Shown: one piece after another, positions 54,201-62,879 of the stretch | Layout: each line of letters opens with the position of its first letter | How positions within the stretch are numbered: the stretch's first letter is position 1 | NCBI RefSeq assembly: GCF_000729995.1 | Contig: NZ_JNFG01000011.1 | Span: 186,001-250,000 of the forward strand | Direction of reading: 5' to 3' | DNA length: 64,000 nucleotides | Origin: Caballeronia sordidicola | Lineage (GTDB): Bacteria; Pseudomonadota; Gammaproteobacteria; Burkholderiales; Burkholderiaceae | Notes under the pieces: generated by a model | Database searches by the model: none | The model's input: only the letters and a program-made list of their open reading frames with translations | What the model was told of the DNA's origin: nothing | Made by a program: the position numbers and the translations under genes

Positions 54201-56750
54201 ACCGATCGATATCTCGATGGCGGTCCGTTCATGGTTCCGGTGTTTCCGGGCGCGCATTATCCGGACGCGAAGCCTTTCGTGTTGAACATAGAGCGCCGGG
54301 CCTCCGCTTCGCGAAATGTAATCCTGAGTTTGAGCGATGTTCTGTCCGTGCCTCCGCACGGGAACAAACGCGCTGACAAAACCCCGGAAGCGACGCTGTA
54401 TCTGCGTCCCGGCGATGATTTCGATGTGGACGTCTGGTGCATTCCCGAGTGGCAGGACCTTGCCAATTGCTCCGCGCTGGTTGAAGCCATCGGCGCCATC
54501 GCGCTGCAAAGCGTCCAGAAAGATGGTCAACAGGCCACGCACGCCGACGTCTGCAATGCGCTCGCGGCGCTGCTGCCGAAAAACGCCTCGGCACAAAAGA
54601 TTGACGATTGCGGGAAGCAGGCTTGCCCGACGGATTCTCCGTCCGGTTGGCGCGATGGTTTCGGTGGACTATGGGCGCCGCGCAAGCCCGTATTGCAGAC
54701 GATCGCGGAGATCGTTCGAGAGACGCTGACCACGCGACCGCTGAGCGAAATGGCCGCCGTGCGCACGTTGCGCTGCACCCATGCGATCGACAAGCCTTTA
54801 TACAAACCGACCCTCGTCAGGGAGAAAAACCACGCGGTGTGTGTCCAGCGCCGCTCGATCGAGGTTCCGCCGCCACCGCAACCGGACAGCACAGCCAACG
54901 GCCAGCAGCAGCCTCCGGTTTCGTCCGGGACCGATGCGCAAGCGACGCTCGAATATCGCCTGATTGGCGACGTGGAGGTGGATCTGCTTTCCACTGGCGG
55001 GCTGGACATCGTGGCGAACGCCACGCTGCCGACGACGCAGGCTTTCGACGATCCGCACCGCGGCCGCAGCGTGAAAGACAAGCGCGAGGACAACTGGCCG
55101 ACGGTCGATGGCAAGAAGTTGTCGCCAAGCCGCGTATTCGGTTTCGAAGTCGACGCCGATGGCAACGTGACGCTGCCAAAAGGGCGGGTCACGCTGCTCG
55201 GCATCGACGATATTCCGGTCCTGTCGAGCGCACAGGAAGTCCCGGCAGACGCGGGAAAAAAGCCGGCCGATACACTGCTTGCACGAGTGGCGCTCAAAAA
55301 CTACACCCTCACGCCGGACGAACGCAAGGCATCAACGCCAAGCGACGGGCAAGGCATCGTGAAAACGCGGCATGTGTTTCCCGACAGGCGGGCGCGCAGA
55401 CTCGAACTGCACGTCATCGGCAAGCCGCGGCACGCGGCGTTCATGCGCACAGCCAACAGCGGTTGCAAAGGCGAGTTCTTGAAGCCCGGCGTCGATCTTC
55501 CGCTGCCGCAACTGGACGAAAAAGATCAGACGCTCGTCGCGTATCTCAAGTCGGGCGTGCGCCCTTCCGCGCCCTTGTGCAACACACCCATTCCCGCGTT
55601 CTATTGGGAATCTGACACGCAGAAGCGTCCGTGGTTCGGCATTCGCAAGGCGCTTTCGCGCCGCTCGATCATCCGCATTTCGATGAGCCGCGGATGGTTC
55701 TCGTCGGGCGTGGACGAACGGCTTGGCATCGTCGTGTGGCCACCGGTGCGCGATCCGAAAAACGAGCCCATGCTCGAAAGCGATCGCGTTCCCGCGCCGA
55801 GCGACGGGAATCGCGTGATGGATCTCAGCGATTTCGAAGACATCGATCTCGGCGCGGGCGGTCAGTTCATCACGCGATGGGGCGATGATCCCATGCGCCC
55901 GCCGCATCTTTCTTCCGATGCCACGAAGTCGCACACCTTCATTCCGCGCACCGCTTTCCGCGACCTCGATGAAAGCAAGTCGCGCGGCTTCACGGCGGAT
56001 CTCATCGAAACGGCCAGCATGCCGGTTCGCAAGGACAACACCGTCGATAAAAGTGCGAATGCAGCGGTCACACCAGAAAGCCTTCTCGATGTGGCGCTGG
56101 TCGCGTACACACCCCGCTTTGATGTCCGCACCGAAGAGTGGTACGTCGATGTGGACATCGAGCATCCGAGTGAAGCCGAACCGTTCGTGCGGCTAGGTCT
56201 CGTCCGATATCAGGAGCACGCGGACGCGGAACTCCAGGTGTCGTATCCCATCATCCTGTGGACGCAGTTGCTGCCGGGCCGCCGCGTTGAGGTGGACGTC
56301 GTTTCGAAGCCGGACTTCAAGCAAGTGTCCGTGTCGATCGTCGGGCAACAGGCCGCCGCGACTTTCGGAATGCCCACTCCGACGTCGGGTCCGAAAGAGC
56401 CGGAGCCGGAACACCGCATGCATGTAAAAGTCGTGCGGCAATACACGAACGCGCACGCGGTCAGGTGCATGGAAATCAAGTGCGAGGAAGACGCGCTGCG
56501 CGACTGCTTTCCGGATGCCCTCGAAGCAGGCGCGCAAGTCACGTGGACCTCCGGCCCGCATCTCATCCGTTTCGATCCGAAGATGGACAAGGCCGAGTCC
56601 GCGTCGTATCACTTGCATATCGAAGAGCGGGACTACCATCTTCCGGCGACATACGAGGATGAACCGGTCAGCCCCGCTCAGGCGCGAGGGGAAGGTGTCG
56701 AGCGCATCGCGAGCGGTCCGCGCTTTGCCGCGCACGTGGAGCTTTCCTGA
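51288..56750 (+). CDS. Giant protein of unknown family, second gene of the operon
   Basis: The 1820-residue protein starts at an ATG overlapping the previous stop (TAATG), with CGAGGAGC upstream; translational coupling is likely. There is no signal peptide at the N-terminus (MDLIAIAKVVPNGYAENR). I recognise no family. Visible features are a probable beta-sandwich-like segment (FGRAYRFGIRAVYAGGISVPLSYA, about 765-790), many Asp/Pro-rich loops, and several conserved-looking Trp motifs such as RGWFSSGVDERLGIVVWPP (about 1470-1490). Composition matches the preceding giant gene, so the two probably act together, for example as a large surface or secreted complex (inference). A further in-frame ATG overlaps the stop (TGATG) but opens an antisense shadow of the next gene. 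Confidence 0.8.
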   Translation: MDLIAIAKVVPNGYAENRTILRATVMLTPAADKLDQSQLETWPRAVLAHLRRSGHEWTLPLTFKLNNDTREFRLNARARAAQDTWGGTEQDAQWVESLWQSCFKVEIGHLTGLEVLQEKVDKAPHIETVEPETVWQALFDSITESNQGSAVKSANAPARQSDRSANLQRAGLTLVADEQSNEKECKGAVGTTVVHSVSAVRQTDFSVLLESQRALELMSTLHAMSADPGDKTKWSDLECECVSLAKNGNVPGNAGQEASDTEGVQKQGRRDGRDPYRKAAMEISRAYAQHCPGFVCPVKVADATSSPKRSAVSVNKLFANSDNVEAIRKGRTDIVKGLSHVMAEMKGTDDSRRAFDEDGKVKNIVSQRFFTTQGSPSLSRLFGLTVDVEFTYEQLTEAARTQLGISPFPQTGFMSVSTDNPGIPDNENTDHAVKSASHRRAWTFTGFNETTRFWPATQAEADKGSSSPQVDGVLVASASHDSAETQQDANGSGPSDLSRFVITSLNVQNAMEGAIDLGYQSVTQQTPGSAGKYGLRKTHQTAGLVLLDRGRDDFTDGQLKRRDFHLCKPATDSGLLVLEAQDLVIGYRIDVAVPAHPDVKCPTNDEAQANKANAASTSILPWRTLMARRIEHGASGHCQEQVKQAMSTLLAPPPSVDRGHAARAARRIAASDEWSQTIEDAVLGLPIRIVPTVDANGTPSSDRHADAYVEEAVALWNGDPMGAHCAGPAENKSVATDLATSDAISLPDEHNDPERRPPPLRFGRAYRFGIRAVYAGGISVPLSYAAKIYDNTPNVTIPGHGSGEDRGFRRFLRHERVDAPFLLLHEDSALKQYGAMGYERASHAIIRSADGAQAFRGFPGGTQRVFAPPSVEPHFVNLHGSFDQFHSATLPQGLSGVSLNHDMGGFPVAEIKSCSGINGEVFANPPSISTTKEAMGDLVYMRSSKNVNTREKPYYPDPFAKYYVVAIRYAGTDRYLDGGPFMVPVFPGAHYPDAKPFVLNIERRASASRNVILSLSDVLSVPPHGNKRADKTPEATLYLRPGDDFDVDVWCIPEWQDLANCSALVEAIGAIALQSVQKDGQQATHADVCNALAALLPKNASAQKIDDCGKQACPTDSPSGWRDGFGGLWAPRKPVLQTIAEIVRETLTTRPLSEMAAVRTLRCTHAIDKPLYKPTLVREKNHAVCVQRRSIEVPPPPQPDSTANGQQQPPVSSGTDAQATLEYRLIGDVEVDLLSTGGLDIVANATLPTTQAFDDPHRGRSVKDKREDNWPTVDGKKLSPSRVFGFEVDADGNVTLPKGRVTLLGIDDIPVLSSAQEVPADAGKKPADTLLARVALKNYTLTPDERKASTPSDGQGIVKTRHVFPDRRARRLELHVIGKPRHAAFMRTANSGCKGEFLKPGVDLPLPQLDEKDQTLVAYLKSGVRPSAPLCNTPIPAFYWESDTQKRPWFGIRKALSRRSIIRISMSRGWFSSGVDERLGIVVWPPVRDPKNEPMLESDRVPAPSDGNRVMDLSDFEDIDLGAGGQFITRWGDDPMRPPHLSSDATKSHTFIPRTAFRDLDESKSRGFTADLIETASMPVRKDNTVDKSANAAVTPESLLDVALVAYTPRFDVRTEEWYVDVDIEHPSEAEPFVRLGLVRYQEHADAELQVSYPIILWTQLLPGRRVEVDVVSKPDFKQVSVSIVGQQAAATFGMPTPTSGPKEPEPEHRMHVKVVRQYTNAHAVRCMEIKCEEDALRDCFPDALEAGAQVTWTSGPHLIRFDPKMDKAESASYHLHIEERDYHLPATYEDEPVSPAQARGEGVERIASGPRFAAHVELS

Positions 56751-56818
56751 TGCGCATGCCGCATCGCGCGATGCGCTTCGGAATGGGCGGCACAGCGACG
56801 CTCAACGCCAGGCCTTAT

Positions 56819-57271
56819 TTATTTCCCGGCGACGACGTGCAGCACGCGATCGCCGCTCTGGACGATCTTCTTGCGGATATCAAGTCCGACGATAATGCAT
56901 CCCGCGGACGCCCACTGCGGAGAAGTCCTGCTTTCGCCGTGGAAATAGAACCCCGTCCGTTTGCAGGTGTCGGTGCCTTTAGCTGGCGTAAGCGGAACGG
57001 CATAGGGAATTTCATGAGCGCCCGCGGCGATCGTGACCGGATCGCCTATATCGTAATAGCCTTGCGGGATTGGGCCCAGTTCGCTCACGCACTGCATGTC
57101 GGGATTATTCTTCGGCGTGCCTGCGCCCGAATAACCCGTCGCAATCGGCGTGACCACCGGCGTTCCCGACCAGAACAAATGCCCGGATTTCTGTTCGTAG
57201 AGCCATTCCGCGCTTGCGGTGAGCGGCAAGGCGAGCAGCGCGATTCCACTAATCCATGTCCGCAGGTTCAT
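56819..57271 (-). CDS. Secreted Tlde1/DUF2778 L,D-transpeptidase-like protein
   Basis: The 150-residue protein has a Sec signal peptide (MNLRTWISGIALLALPLTASA, cleavage before E). The mature part shows the Tlde1 pattern: WLYEQKSGHL, GYSGAGTPKNNP, GPIPQGYYDIG, PLTPAKGT, then RTGFYFHGESRTSPQWAS and AGCIIVGLDIRKKI. The last two segments carry the catalytic His and Cys of the L,D-transpeptidase fold. Family members exchange D-amino acids in, or cleave, peptidoglycan and include type VI secretion effectors. Here the signal peptide suggests a resident periplasmic enzyme or one delivered by another route. ATG 57271 is preferred to the longer frame from 57358. It converges on the giant operon with a 68-bp gap. 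Confidence 0.8.
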   Translation of the reverse strand: MNLRTWISGIALLALPLTASAEWLYEQKSGHLFWSGTPVVTPIATGYSGAGTPKNNPDMQCVSELGPIPQGYYDIGDPVTIAAGAHEIPYAVPLTPAKGTDTCKRTGFYFHGESRTSPQWASAGCIIVGLDIRKKIVQSGDRVLHVVAGK

Positions 57272-57350
57272 CACAAACCCCGTTCGAGAGTTGGCTCTCT
57301 TCAGCATAGACGATACGTTCACACGATTCACAATCAATTTGTTATGCCGA

Positions 57351-57617
57351 TCAACCACGGCCCTTTTCCGGAACCCAGTACTCTTTCCGACTGGACGTTT
57401 CGGAGATGGAATGCCGACTCAAAATTCCCGCCTCAACCAAGTCGTACAATCTTCTTTTCAGCATCGTCGTTGATATATCAAGGCTTTCGCGGAACTGCTC
57501 AAATCTCCTTGAACCTTCCAGGGCATCCCGAAGAGTCAGCAGACTCCACCACTCACCGACCTGATCAAGTGCGAGTGCTACTGGACAGTCCATGTCTTCG
57601 AAACTTTTTCGCTCCAT
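57351..57617 (-). CDS. Shortened HxlR-family transcriptional regulator
   Basis: The 88-residue protein has the HxlR winged-helix core: CPVALALDQVGEWWSLLTLRDAL, FEQFRESLDISTTMLKRRLYDLVEAGIL. Usual members run 30-50 residues further after the EY.....KGR wing; here the frame stops directly at KEYWVPEKGRG. It may be a C-terminally truncated remnant or a minimal functional domain. No obvious target gene is adjacent. Confidence 0.75.
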   Translation of the reverse strand: MERKSFEDMDCPVALALDQVGEWWSLLTLRDALEGSRRFEQFRESLDISTTMLKRRLYDLVEAGILSRHSISETSSRKEYWVPEKGRG

Positions 57618-57951
57618 GCCTTCTCCGTCTGGGAATGCCTTCGCGGAGATTCTTGCCTGTCAACCGCATGGTTCAGATGCGCACTATGACAACATCTCCA
57701 ACTTTCATGCTCATTGCGCGACAAGAGTAGACATTTGACCCGCGCGTCGTGTAAGTCCCATCGCTCGTTCCGACAACATCTGGCTAGAACGAGTCGACCC
57801 GCAATTCCAGAAAAAATCTGGCAACCGACACTATCAGCTATGCTTATTGGTGGCGTTTGTAGCCGACCTGCTGAACCAAAGGGTCCTGATGCCACGTCGA
57901 AAGCGCACAGAATCTGTTTGATTTATGCGCTGTCGTACGGGTCAGACAGCT
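57618..57951. other. Intergenic stretch without a supported gene
   Basis: This 334-bp gap lies upstream of the HxlR gene and downstream of the DUF2817 gene. Overlapping small frames have no motifs. It should contain the HxlR promoter. Confidence 0.45.
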
Positions 57952-59034
57952 TTACGCAGCGGGCTGGCTCATGCCGTTCATTGCAGCCCTACAGGCCGCT
58001 AGCCCCTGACCAAGCGCCATTCCTTGCCAAAGCGGTTCATCACTGTGAAATGCTGCTCGAATCAACTTCTTAATGTCCGCCGCGTCAGAGGAGCCCGGAT
58101 CTCCATGGGCATGGAGCCAATTATCAGCACGAAGGGCGATGTCAACCTTGTCGATTGACAGAACGCCGCATTCAAGCGACACAGCGTCGACGAGAGCATT
58201 TGGAAGCATGTTCTGGATTGCGCTGATACCGTCTCCCCTCACTTCGGCGGAAATAGACCCACCACCATAAATCGACGTTGCAGTCGCTCCGATCCACGCC
58301 TGCGTGCGTGAGAAACCTGGGTCATCCCGACGCCGATGAATAATCGGCTCTGCGTATCCATGCAGTCCCAAGCCCGTATGAAAATCAACCATGACCACCC
58401 GCTGAGCGCGATCCAACAGCGTTGTAACGATCTCTGTTAAGACCGATCGGGACCAGCTTGGTCCACTACCGCCGTAGAACAATCCATCGGCGTGACGCCA
58501 TTGCCCGCTCGTAACCGCCTGTAGATAGGCAGGCATGCCATTTCGCTCCCGCCACGCAGCGAGGCGCGAACCCGTCTCAGCGCGCACAGCTTCAGACCAA
58601 TCAACGGGAGACACATCGGCTGCGATTTCTTCGTATTTTTCGTTTTCCGGAACCGATGAGGCGAAATTGATCCAATTCCTGTTCAGGTCGACATTGTCCT
58701 CGTTCGTTCGTCTCAACCACGCGAATCCGAACGGATTGATAGCATGAATTAGAAGTGCGCAGGCATCGTCAGGCAACCGCCTGTACTCCCCGCGGTCCAT
58801 CCATGCGGTCTGAACGGCGGATCCGAAAAATCCCTCGACCCCATGCACACCAGAAAGCGCGACGAACGCACGCTTTGCATCACGCGACCCGAACCACGCC
58901 AGATCTACCGCTAGGTTCTCGCCCCGTGGACCCTTTAGAGCATGGAGATGTGAGTCGAGGTGTGCCCCATTCGCACCAGCAACCTCGACAAATTGATTGC
59001 GAGCCTGCGCATAGTCGATGCTGAAATAGTTCAT
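57952..59034 (-). CDS. DUF2817 family protein (M14-like zinc peptidase fold)
   Basis: The 360-residue protein matches DUF2817. SGVHGVEGFFGSA (about residues 60-72) carries the His and Glu of the HxxE zinc motif, and NEDNVDLNRNW (about 112-122) is the M14-type Asn/Arg segment. VVMVDFHTGLG (about 215) supplies the second zinc His. These features resemble M14 carboxypeptidase/succinylglutamate desuccinylase-type hydrolases. The start at ATG 59034 avoids a TTG two codons upstream. The substrate is unknown. Confidence 0.85.
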   Translation of the reverse strand: MNYFSIDYAQARNQFVEVAGANGAHLDSHLHALKGPRGENLAVDLAWFGSRDAKRAFVALSGVHGVEGFFGSAVQTAWMDRGEYRRLPDDACALLIHAINPFGFAWLRRTNEDNVDLNRNWINFASSVPENEKYEEIAADVSPVDWSEAVRAETGSRLAAWRERNGMPAYLQAVTSGQWRHADGLFYGGSGPSWSRSVLTEIVTTLLDRAQRVVMVDFHTGLGLHGYAEPIIHRRRDDPGFSRTQAWIGATATSIYGGGSISAEVRGDGISAIQNMLPNALVDAVSLECGVLSIDKVDIALRADNWLHAHGDPGSSDAADIKKLIRAAFHSDEPLWQGMALGQGLAACRAAMNGMSQPAA

Positions 59035-59136
59035 AGCCAAGTCCCGTCGCGGCGATAGTTACTACCATAGTAGTACTAATATCCGACCTACGACGCAATC
59101 AGGGCATGGGGATCTTGGCGTGAGGCCTCTGTCGTT

Positions 59137-59307
59137 ATGCCGCGCAGAGACGAAACCTACGCGCGCGGGCTGGCGCTATTTGAACGCCTGCATGGCGGAC
59201 TGAGCGGCGAACAGCGACTCCAACATTTGTCTGCAAAGCTCCGCCAAGTTCGGCTCCACTCTTCCCAACCGCCGCGTACCCATCATCCTACCCATACTTC
59301 GCGGTGA
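59137..59307 (+). pseudogene. Possible fragment of a carboxymuconolactone decarboxylase-like gene
   Basis: The 56-codon frame starts MPRRDETYARGLALFERLHGG, reminiscent of the N-terminus of AhpD/CMD-family proteins. It then loses sense (HSSQPPRTHHPTHTSR) and stops. No continuation was found in other frames. Confidence 0.25.
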
Positions 59308-60261
59308 CACGCCCAAGCCGGCATCTGAGCGGGTTATCGCTGCTTTTGCAGCGATGGCGTTTTTGGAGACACTCTGACCTGGTCAGCACCGCGCGCACCA
59401 CCGCCGGTATCGCATGCATAGTGCAAATGACGCGCTCGACTGTTTTCGCTTCTTCAATTAAGTCTATAGCACGCGTCACTAATCGGCCGAAAAAAAGGCA
59501 TCCCCACTCGATCGTCAATCATGGGGCTGAACGTTGCGGGGACGGCGTTCCGGTTGAACCGATCGCGCCGATACCGTCAGCGATACCGAAATTCCTGCTA
59601 ATGTTTAGTGGCTTTCGGTGGACCGCATTGGAGCATCCATGCCCTATTCGTCTGAATAAGCCGCGCGGGCCGGGAACTTCAACACGATTTGAAGGCGGTA
59701 CCGTCATTGATACCGCCAGACTCTGTCTAATGCAGTCCCGAGAGTGCCCGTCGGCACGCGCCATATCCAATCTGGTCATTGGAGATTCCAGCCATATCCC
59801 AGTTTCTGAACGACCGGTTTACGCAAATCGAATAACCCGTTGCCGTCACTCGCCTCGTTTGTGTGTGAACGACCCGTCTCAAAGCCCAATGGGAGTCCGC
59901 TCATGCATGGTCGGCTGCCGCTTTTCGGCCTTAGCTGCCATTGGGACGGGCCGGGTTCTACGTCGGCAATACGGCGGACAGCTGACGATGGCGGCATCAA
60001 GCAACTCGACGGCAGCTTCCTGCATTAGCGAACTCACACTCTCGACCCTGTATAGCCGCCGTTCAACTCGCACCACCTGAACGGCTCCTTCGGAGGCGCA
60101 CCTGCCGTCCGCCTCATCGCATGTGCCGAGCGGACGCTCAGCCGCCATCATTTCAACAACAGCGAAATTTAACGCAGTTATCAAGGCTCAGGTGAACGGT
60201 CTAATTTCATGCGCTCCGACCCAATCCATCGACCCCTCCGAACACGCGCACTAGACTTAAA
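59308..60261. other. Degenerate intergenic region
   Basis: Almost 1 kb without a supported gene. A 258-residue plus-strand frame (59304-60080) and several minus-strand frames overlap it, but all have shadow-like composition and no motif. It may be decayed sequence. Confidence 0.45.
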
Positions 60262-61020
60262 TCACCATGGGATCGCTTCCCCTTTCCAGCGCGTGAACGT
60301 CCCTGTGGGGCCGTCCGGACCCAGCAGCGCAACGCGCACCGCCTCGCGAGCGCCTTCCTCGACGGTCTCGGTGCCCGCATATCCGTTGAGGTTCGTCCTG
60401 GTAAAACCCGGGGAGACGGCATTGACCTTGATACCTTCTGGCTCAAGTTCGATGGCCATAGCGACCGTCAAAGCGTTGAGAGCCGTCTTGGACGCTGGAT
60501 AGACTGGGCCGAAGATCGCGCGGTACGGGAAGGCCGAATCCGAGTTCGTCGTCAACGACCCGACGCCACTCGACACGTTCACGATGCGGGAGCCCGGCGT
60601 CTTGCGCAAAAGTGGCAGCATCGCCTGGTACACAGCGAGCACGCCAAACACATTGGTGTCCCACACCGCGCGCATTTCATCGAGCGCCACGTTGCTCGGG
60701 CGCGTCGTCTTTGCGTACTCCTCGACGGACTGACCGGGCTGCTTCCTCGTATTCGAGATGGCCGCGTTTTGGATGAGCACGTCAAGGCGGCCAAAGTCGT
60801 TTCGGACACGCTCCGCCGCAGAGGTGATCGAAGCCTGATTCGTCACGTCGAGCTGGAGCGCGACGGCGTCCAGCCCAACTTCCCTAGCCGCAGCCTCGCC
60901 GCGTTCGAGGCTGCGCGACCCGACCAACACAGTCAAGCCGCTTGCCGCGAGATCCTTTGCGATCTGAAGACCGATTCCTTGATTAGCCCCGGTTACGAGA
61001 GCAACGAGTTTGTCCTGCAT
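60262..61020 (-). CDS. Short-chain dehydrogenase/reductase (SDR)
   Basis: The 252-residue classical SDR has the NAD(P)-binding motif TGANQGIG near residue 11, LDVTNQ, IQNAAIS (the NAG-type motif), VNVSSGVGS with the catalytic Ser, and YPASK with catalytic Tyr and Lys. The start is ATG 61020, preceded by AAGGAG. It lies 63 bp after another SDR in the same direction, likely one operon. The substrate cannot be named. Confidence 0.9.
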   Translation of the reverse strand: MQDKLVALVTGANQGIGLQIAKDLAASGLTVLVGSRSLERGEAAAREVGLDAVALQLDVTNQASITSAAERVRNDFGRLDVLIQNAAISNTRKQPGQSVEEYAKTTRPSNVALDEMRAVWDTNVFGVLAVYQAMLPLLRKTPGSRIVNVSSGVGSLTTNSDSAFPYRAIFGPVYPASKTALNALTVAMAIELEPEGIKVNAVSPGFTRTNLNGYAGTETVEEGAREAVRVALLGPDGPTGTFTRWKGEAIPW

Positions 61021-61083
61021 AGCAATCTCCTTATCGAAATACACTGTAGCGCGTAGAAGCCATGTTCAATCTGTGCCACTCGG

Positions 61084-61833
61084 TCAGCGAACCTCAGCCG
61101 CCCACGCTTCGGCATCCGCGCCGGCCGGGATGTGCATTGGGGATGACGGGTCCGTCGCCGCGCGCCACACGGCCCTAGCGACGTCCTGTGCCTGGGTGAC
61201 GGGTGTAGAGGTGTCCTGGAACCGCGCGAAGATATCCTTGACGAGACCAGCGTAGGCCTCGTGTTCGAGGCCATGCATGTGGGCGTGGGCGTTCTCTGCG
61301 AACCGGGTGTCGGGCGCACGGCCCGGCAGCACCAGGCGCGCTCGCACGCCGAACTGCTCGAGCTCCAGCGCCATTGACTCGGTAAAAGCGTTCACCGCCG
61401 CCTTGCTCGCACGGTAAGCGGCGATCAGAGGCAGCGCCTTCAGCGTTACGCTCGACGTGACATTCACTACGACGCCGGTTTTACGCTGCCGAAACTGGGG
61501 CAGCACCGCCTGCGTCAATGCGATCGTGCCAAAGGTGTTGGTCTCGAAAATCTCGCGCACCGTCGCAATCGGGACCAGTTCCGCCGGGGAAGCCGCGCCG
61601 AAGCCCGCGTTGTTGACGAGCACGTCGATCGGGCCGGCCGCCTCGACAGCTTTGCGGATGCTTTCCGGATCTGTGACGTCGAGCGCCAGCACGCGCAAAC
61701 GCTCTGAAGGCGGCAGCACGTCGGCGCGCGGCGTGCGCATCGTGGCGACGACTTGCCAGTCGCGGGCCAGAAAATAGCGGGCGATCTCGAGGCCGAATCC
61801 GGACGAGCAGCCAGTGATCAGGACGGTTTTCAT
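61084..61833 (-). CDS. Short-chain dehydrogenase/reductase (SDR), first of pair
   Basis: The 249-residue classical SDR has ITGCSSGFG at the N-terminus, LDVTDPES, VNNAGFG, VNVTSSVTLK (catalytic Ser) and YRASK (catalytic Tyr, Lys). The start is at ATG 61833 rather than the 54-codon longer frame, which would overlap the divergent AraC gene. The AraC-type gene starts 103 bp away in the opposite direction, so it is the likely regulator. Confidence 0.9.
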   Translation of the reverse strand: MKTVLITGCSSGFGLEIARYFLARDWQVVATMRTPRADVLPPSERLRVLALDVTDPESIRKAVEAAGPIDVLVNNAGFGAASPAELVPIATVREIFETNTFGTIALTQAVLPQFRQRKTGVVVNVTSSVTLKALPLIAAYRASKAAVNAFTESMALELEQFGVRARLVLPGRAPDTRFAENAHAHMHGLEHEAYAGLVKDIFARFQDTSTPVTQAQDVARAVWRAATDPSSPMHIPAGADAEAWAAEVR

Positions 61834-61936
61834 GGGAACTCCGATGTGAGGTGGTTTGCGTATGCCCGTACGATAGACCGCCTCAACCGTACTCGCTACG
61901 ATCGAAAATCCGAATTTCATTTGCAGGAGTCCGGCA

Positions 61937-62854
61937 ATGATCGATCCGTTGGCCGAAGTCGTGACGCTGCTGCAGCCGGGCGCCCGGTTTTCCAAACTGG
62001 TTCTGGGCGCCAGCCCTTGGCGCGTTAGCCGCTCGGATGCCGGTCAGCCGTTCTATTGCGTGATCCTCGAGGGCGCATGCCGCATGGTGATCGACGGGCA
62101 CGAGCCCATCGAGCTCGTCTCGGGTGATTTCGTGCTGATTCCCGCGGCCTATGGCGTCGCGATGTCCAGCCACGTGCCGCCACCGCCGGGCATTCAGACC
62201 CTGGTGCCGATCGCGCTCGGCAACAATGAATTTAGAATCGGGGAGCCGGACAGCGCTGTCGACTCGCGAATGATGGTCGGCCACTGCAGCTTTGGTTCAC
62301 CAGATGCATCCCTGCTGGTCTCGTTGCTACCGCAACTCGTGCATGTCCGCGGCGAAGAGCGGCTGGCCACCCTTGTGCAACTTGTACGAGATGAATCACG
62401 CGAGCAGCGGCCTGCGCGCGAGGTCGTGCTATCACGACTGCTGGAAGTGCTGCTCATTGAGGCGCTGCGGTCCACGGCGGAAACGACTGCGTCACCGGGC
62501 CTGGTGCGCGGACTGTCCGATTGCCGCCTCGCGGCCGCGATCCGCGGTATGCACGAACACCCTACGCGCGCGTGGACGGTTGCTGAACTCGCGAAAGAAG
62601 CCGCACTGTCGCGCTCAACCTTCTTTGAACGCTTCAACCGCGCGGTCGGCGTGGCGCCAATGGAATATTTGCTCACTTGGCGCATGGCGCTCGCAAAGGA
62701 CTTGCTACGCCGTAATGAAGGCCGCGTCGCCGAGGTTGCACAGCGCGTTGGCTACGGCTCCGCCAGCACCTTCAGCGTCGCCTTCACGCGGCACGTCGGG
62801 CGGCCACCTTCACAATACGCGCGCGAGGAGCAGGCGGCCACCGACGGCACGTAA
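61937..62854 (+). CDS. AraC-family transcriptional regulator with cupin domain
   Basis: The 305-residue protein has an N-terminal cupin/AraC-binding domain (FYCVILEGACRMVIDGHEPIELVSGDFVLIPA). The C-terminal two-HTH AraC domain shows WTVAELAKEAALSRSTFFERFNRAVGVAPMEYLLTWRM and VAEVAQRVGYGSASTFSVAFTRHVGRPPSQYAR. AGGAG at 61925-61929 supports the ATG. It is divergent from the two SDR genes, the usual layout for local control. Confidence 0.93.
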   Translation: MIDPLAEVVTLLQPGARFSKLVLGASPWRVSRSDAGQPFYCVILEGACRMVIDGHEPIELVSGDFVLIPAAYGVAMSSHVPPPPGIQTLVPIALGNNEFRIGEPDSAVDSRMMVGHCSFGSPDASLLVSLLPQLVHVRGEERLATLVQLVRDESREQRPAREVVLSRLLEVLLIEALRSTAETTASPGLVRGLSDCRLAAAIRGMHEHPTRAWTVAELAKEAALSRSTFFERFNRAVGVAPMEYLLTWRMALAKDLLRRNEGRVAEVAQRVGYGSASTFSVAFTRHVGRPPSQYAREEQAATDGT

Positions 62855-62858
62855 GACG

Positions 62859-62879
62859 TCGGAAACACGCTGTTTCCGA
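62859..62879 (+). terminator. Hairpin after the AraC gene
   Basis: A strong stem (TCGGAAACA with TGTTTCCGA, 3-nt loop) starts 5 bp after the stop. No T-run follows, so termination efficiency is uncertain. Confidence 0.55.

Noticed and set aside
53232..54596. 454-codon minus-strand frame
   Set aside because: It is an antisense shadow of the second giant gene with no signal, motif or ribosome-binding site.
56750..57730. 326-codon frame whose ATG overlaps the giant-gene stop (TGATG)
   Set aside because: It runs antisense through the Tlde1-like and HxlR genes, both with clear family motifs, and its own sequence is Arg-rich and motif-free.
59304..60080. 258-codon plus-strand frame in the gap before the SDR genes
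   Set aside because: The composition is unlike the neighbours, with many Ser/Arg/Cys, no domain and no Shine-Dalgarno.
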